Assembly: GCF_014356525.2 (NCBI RefSeq)
Contig: NC_052511.1
Location: 35,369,121 to 35,433,120, forward strand
DNA length: 64,000 nucleotides
DNA from: Nilaparvata lugens
Taxonomy: Eukaryota > Arthropoda > Insecta > Hemiptera > Delphacidae
Direction of reading: 5' to 3'
Below the pieces are notes generated by a model, which searched no databases, was not told where the DNA came from, and saw nothing but the letters and a program-made list of their open reading frames with translations. Position numbers and translations under genes: made by a program. Within the stretch, counting starts at the first letter, position 1. Every line of letters starts with the position of its first letter. Of the stretch, positions 59,638 through 64,000 are shown one piece after another.

Positions 59638-61441
59638 ATCTAGATTTATTTCTGTCAGTATTTCTTTCAAATAGCTCCAATGCTTTACATCCAGCCAACG
59701 CTGACAGTTCAAAGTGACTCTCACCACTGTGTCGGTTCCATTGTGGCAAACTAGAATATCATTTGGTTTGGATGGCGTGGCTTTAAATATTCACACTCTC
59801 GGGGCAGACAGAATTCTTTCCGATGAGACGCTCTGTATGCTGATCATAAATGGACCTCCCTGTGCTCATTTGCGATGGAATTCTATGCACGACTTCTAAA
59901 TAGCTGTTTGGATCTTTGTACTTGAGTACTGTGCAACGAATGAAAGTTGTGAAATAAAATTGAAGTGGAAAAGGAGCTGAATTTATGGAGTTTTGTTTGA
60001 AATATTATCCATGAAACATGATTCTTTGATTTGAATTGATTTTCAACAAATATCGTCGTCGTCTTCCTACAAGGATTAGGCAATTTGCCTGTTTCGACTT
60101 CAAACTCACCATCACATCCATCTTTTACGTGGTCTGCCCACACTTCTCCTCACAACAGGGTTATACAACATGACTGCCCTGGAAATCCTGTCGCTCTCCA
60201 TCCTTTCAACATGATCTTTCCAATTTTGCCGATTTTCTTCAATCAATATATAGTGGTAAATAGAAATATGAATCAAGTACCACTTGAAAATGGCATTAGT
60301 AGCCAAAACATGTCGTGACGATATAATTTAAAAAAGGGTACTCAGATTTATATATTTATTTACATTTAATAGTAGGCCTAAGAAGAAGAGAATCAAAATA
60401 TAGTGAATATCAACGTCTTATCCTTTGAATTATGAAGGAATATCACAAGATCTCATCCAATAAAATCGTCTTATGTATTTTCTAAGCTATCATAATTTTC
60501 TATCATAAATGCTGTATGATTTAAGGATTTTTCTACTCCCTAAACTAGAAGCACATGTCAATTCTCAAAAATCTGGTGTGACGCACTCACACAAAATTCC
60601 TTGCCGTTTTGAAAATTTATCACCTGACGCTAGTGTTCACGCGCATCTCAAGTCGACTATATTCAAAGATCCAAGCCAGCTGGAGACACACGAAGTCTGC
60701 TATCTCTTCATAGTGAATTATTTAATAGAATTATTTAACAGTTGCCAACATTTGCAATTGAAATAATAACATTTTCTCTAATTTCGAGCTTATTTTCAAT
60801 TTTAGGTGAGAATGTTACTGAATATTAATTAAAGAGACTACCATGCTCAATATTTTCCACTCGGAATTTTTTGTTTAAATTATATCTGAGACCTGATAAT
60901 TGGAGATCTAAAATCAAAGTTTGTATAGATGGGGCGGAGCTCCTGGAATTTTTACAGATATGAGACTTGTGGCAGTTGATAGAGCTGATCAATGACTATT
61001 TTAGGTATAAAAGTGATCAAAATCGTTGGAGCCTTTTTGAGAAAATCGTGAAAAACCCTGTCTTTGACAACATTTTCGCCATTTTAGCTGTAATTGCATT
61101 TGATCGAAATTGTTCGTGTCGGATCCTTATATTGTGAGGATGTTAAGTTCCAAATTTCAAGTCATTCCGTTAGTTGGGAGATGAGATATCGTGTACACAG
61201 ACACACACACACACACACACACACACACCCACATACAGACCAATACCCAAAAACTACTTTTTCGGACTCAGGGGACCATGAAACGTATAGAAATTTAGAA
61301 ATTGGGGTACCTTAATTTTTTTCGGAAAGCAATACTTTCCTTACCTATGGTAATAGGGCAAGGAAAGTAAAAAAATTATCATATGCATTTCAATCTTCTG
61401 CAGTTGAAATTTTCACTATTCGAAGTTCCAGCATACTGCCT
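59638..61441. other. Repeat tails, no gene
   Basis: Around 60940-61372 is a retroposon-like 3' segment: a (CA)n tract (61200-61227), GGACTCAGGGGACC, then an inverted repeat TACTTTCCTTACC...GGCAAGGAAAGTA before an A-rich end. 60300-60380 belongs to a dispersed family with GGGTACTCAGATTT also seen near 14860, 23390 and 33610. No gene recognised. Confidence 0.5.
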
Positions 61442-61747
61442 TAACTGGGTTTTCGTTTGTGCGCAAATGTCGTCGTCGACCATGACAGGGTGAGGATCTC
61501 ACATTGGGAGGACCCTAAACGATTATGTTCAATTACGTATGTTTCAATGGGGGATCATAAGTTTATACTTTCAAATGGCAATATGTTGATATTGTTAGAA
61601 ATGTTTTTATTCTTGAATAATGAGCACAAATAATGAAAAGTTTTATGATCAGCTGTTTCAGCACACTTGAAATTTGGACAATATGAATGTCAACAATGCT
61701 TGCCGTCGTTGACAGCGGAAATTTACGCATAAACGAAAATGCACCTC
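61442..61747 (-). mobile_element. MITE copy near the intron donor (inverted partner at 4223-4551)
   Basis: Reverse-orientation copy of the 4223-4551 element; for example GCATTGTTGACATTCATATT is shared exactly on opposite strands. It ends about 158 bp from the donor of the 45-bp nAChR exon. Confidence 0.75.
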
Positions 61748-61905
61748 AAGATCTCAGAACTTAATGTAGATCATGCAGTTATTGTAGTAGTTATGGCACT
61801 TGATTGATACAATCTAGATTTTAACCCGAGATAAAAGGTGCTTTTATCTGAATTCAATTAGGCTAAGATTAAAAAAATGTAGCAATGATTTCGGCTGAAG
61901 CTTAC

Positions 61906-61950
61906 CTGTTCCACCCATAGATTCGTTGTCATGATTTGATTCTTCAAATT
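61906..61950 (-). CDS. nAChR alpha-type subunit, 45-bp internal exon (loop D)
   Basis: This 45-bp micro-exon encodes NLKNQIMTTNLWVEQ, the conserved nAChR segment with the loop D tryptophan (LWVEQ). It is flanked by an acceptor ending ctcttcttttcag and a donor GTAAGC. It starts and ends in phase 0, so it joins in frame to the 110-bp exon at 3614-3723 (SWYDYK...). Exactly 45 bp is the usual length of nAChR exon 3. The residue two positions after the loop D tryptophan is Glu; in insect beta1 this position is the Arg linked to neonicotinoid sensitivity, so the exon fits an alpha rather than a beta1 subunit. The preceding exon was not seen up to 64000, so the upstream intron is longer than 2 kb. 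Too short to appear as an independent ORF; the call rests on peptide match, splice sites, length and phase together. Confidence 0.93.
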
Positions 61951-64000
61951 CTGAAAAGAAGAAGAGAAGAATATTAATTACTGGATATAGTGAATGTATT
62001 TAACTCATATGTTTAAATTAACGTAACGTAAGAAAATGCAGCACAATAATCTCAATGATCATAAGAATAATATATAAGCTTAGTAATAATTGTGACAAGA
62101 ACAAAAACATTAGGATCAATGAAGGCTAGTAAGTAGCCCAAAAAACAATCAATGAATGATGGATGAATTCTCAAGTGAATGGGGCTGAACTGAATGAACT
62201 GAAATGAACTTAACTCAACTAAACTACACTTCAATGATTTAGCTTAGTAATTTATCAAACAATGATATACTTGTTGTTCTAGTCCCATCCTTGTATTCAT
62301 ATTTCTCTATCATATATTATTACCCGGGCTAACAAATAATTTTTGAATAGTAGCGCTCATCGAATTTCCATATGGCTTTTTACCCTGTTGTCAATAATAA
62401 TTGCAGTAGCAGAAGTTTTAGGGGGGATTACAGCATTTTATTTGGATTTTCGTTTAATAATAATATTTATTCATCAGCATTTCAATGAATGCAATACCTA
62501 GGTAATTTCCATCTGTTGTCTATTATATTTATTTGAATACTTATATGGATTGTTCCCACATTAATAATAGCATTGACATAATACTATACAGAGTATCTCA
62601 TATGATGTAATTAATGTAAAATGTCAAAAGCTGGGAAATAGATTTATGGGTCGAAATGAAGAGAAGATCAAGAATAACAATCGGGCGACCAATACCAACA
62701 CAGCATCAATCAATAACTTGAAAAACATGGTCATAATATTACTGGCATAGATTCCAAGAGTCTGGCACTCAACATATGAGAGACTGTATAACTTGGATAT
62801 TATATCAATAAATCTCTGGAAGATACAACCATACAGAAACAATAGCGTAAGTAGATATCCCATGGTATAGGGCGTTTATGTCGCAACTTTTACTGTTATC
62901 CCAAGCCGATTACTGTCGATTATTGTTGATTTTTACTGTTTTGACCAGGTAAAAGTGTATGAACGGCAGAATATGAGAGACTACCAGCGTCATAAAGCTT
63001 CACGGGAAAGAACTACGTGGGCTATCGGCTTGAGATAACAGTAAAAGTTGCGACATAAACGCCCTATGCCATGGGATATCTACTTATGCTATTGTTTCTC
63101 TATGATACAACCAAGGTCTATAGAAACCAGGTCAAGACACCCGTGTCTCTTATGGAGCAACCGTTTTGTGGGGCTTTTATGGCGGCACATTTCAAAATCC
63201 AATCTGATACAATTTGCTCTCAACAAAATCATGCATTATGCATTAAAAAAACAATATTCTGTTTTGGATAATATGTAAATACAGGTTTTCGATTTTTTAA
63301 TAATTAAATTTCAATAATAAATGATTCCACAATTTATTTATTTATTATTAAAAATTGTTCTTATTCTTGCAACATGTTACGATTCATAAGGCATTGAGAC
63401 AAGAGAAGAGGCTAACCTTAAAAACAGTTGAAAGTCCCCGATCAATAAATTGAATCTGAAAATCAACAATTCAGTTCCTAGTTGGAATCTAAATATCATT
63501 TATTATGTCGGAAGAATCTATTTCACAATAATTCAAAGCCAAGCAAAATCATTTGAAAAACTCACACATGTAGTTTAATCTATAATGATAACAGCTGATA
63601 AATTTGAAAATTGGTGAACTAGAATAACCCACAAAATGGCGATTTTGCAATGCATAAGGGTATCGTGTCATGAACTGTATTCATAGACCTTGATACAACA
63701 TCTAAATCTTATCAAGGATAAGATAATAGATAATAGATAAGATAATACACCTCAATACCCCCTCCACCACTAAAGATAACAAAGCTCAAACTTTGTAAAG
63801 AATGCAAGATTGCATGAAGTTTGAAAGCAGAGCTGACTTCAAGATGGGACTAACCTGCATACCTGACATGAGAACACAGACTCAACAGAATGCAAGTAAA
63901 GTTTTCAGTAGTTGTTTGCCAGTATTTTGAACAGAGTGTAGTAGTATATGCTTTGGGGCACTTAGAGACGAACTGTGAATAACATGAAGATATCACGCTA
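61951..64000. other. Upstream nAChR intron sequence
   Basis: Transcript-upstream of the 45-bp exon. Contains the MITE 62830-63104 and otherwise AT-rich sequence. The preceding nAChR exon was searched for on the minus strand and not recognised. Confidence 0.6.
62830..63104 (-). mobile_element. CA...TG MITE, single copy with 7-bp target duplication
   Basis: 275 bp, opposite orientation to 44123-44397. Flanked by ATACAAC at 62823-62829 and 63105-63111. It lies in the intron upstream of the 45-bp nAChR exon. Confidence 0.8.

Larger units (their letters stand above)
3724..61905 (-). other. 58-kb nAChR intron
   Basis: Sequence between the donor after the 45-bp exon (GTAAGC, reading minus from 61905) and the acceptor before the 110-bp exon (AG at 3724-3725). 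The two exons are adjacent in known nAChR transcripts, so this is inferred to be one intron of 58,182 bp. It is filled with the mobile elements and repeats listed here plus one nested secreted-peptide gene on the plus strand. A mutually exclusive alternative exon inside it, as known for some insect nAChR genes, was looked for and not recognised. Confidence 0.85.

Overview
The window looks like AT-rich nuclear DNA of an insect. A sap-sucking hemipteran such as a planthopper is my guess, resting on the repeat families rather than on any diagnostic gene. There is no prokaryotic gene organisation. Almost everything lies inside one very large intron of a nicotinic acetylcholine receptor (nAChR) alpha-type subunit gene on the minus strand. 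A 45-bp exon (61906-61950) and a 110-bp exon (3614-3723) have correct splice sites, compatible phases and the classic nAChR exon sizes. They are separated by 58,182 bp. No further nAChR exon was recognised in 1-3613 or 61951-64000.

One convincing host gene is nested in the intron on the opposite strand. It encodes a 57-residue secreted peptide (20196-20369) with a signal peptide and a single two-cysteine loop. A 74-codon ORF at 36067-36291 (-) is a weak second candidate.

The rest is a dense, often nested set of mobile elements. From low to high coordinates: a tRNA-derived SINE (3830-4088); a DNA element holding a Helitron-like element (5250-6429); a piggyBac-type element with TTAA target sites (9317-10289); Helitron-like copies at 12540-13146, 15171-16403 (interrupted by a non-LTR retrotransposon piece), 21495-22028 and 32891-33569; a dimeric CA...TG MITE (20544-21063); a roughly 168-bp tandem repeat array (26500-32800) split by an hAT-type element with an exact 8-bp target duplication (27269-30148), itself containing a fold-back element; a head-to-tail array of about 215-bp Helitron-like units (38918-41254) with retroposon insertions; and a young LTR retrotransposon (44875-53345). 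The LTR element has 2.5-kb LTRs, no pol, and one ORF for a protein with four basic His/Arg repeats. Several 5'-truncated or decayed non-LTR retrotransposon ends are scattered throughout.

The two most interesting items are the LTR element, which looks transposition-defective in itself but nearly intact, and a pair of inverted MITE copies about 160 nt and 500 nt inside the two ends of the giant intron. In the pre-mRNA these could pair and bring the distant splice sites together. All family assignments come from reading motifs and termini by eye. No database search was possible.
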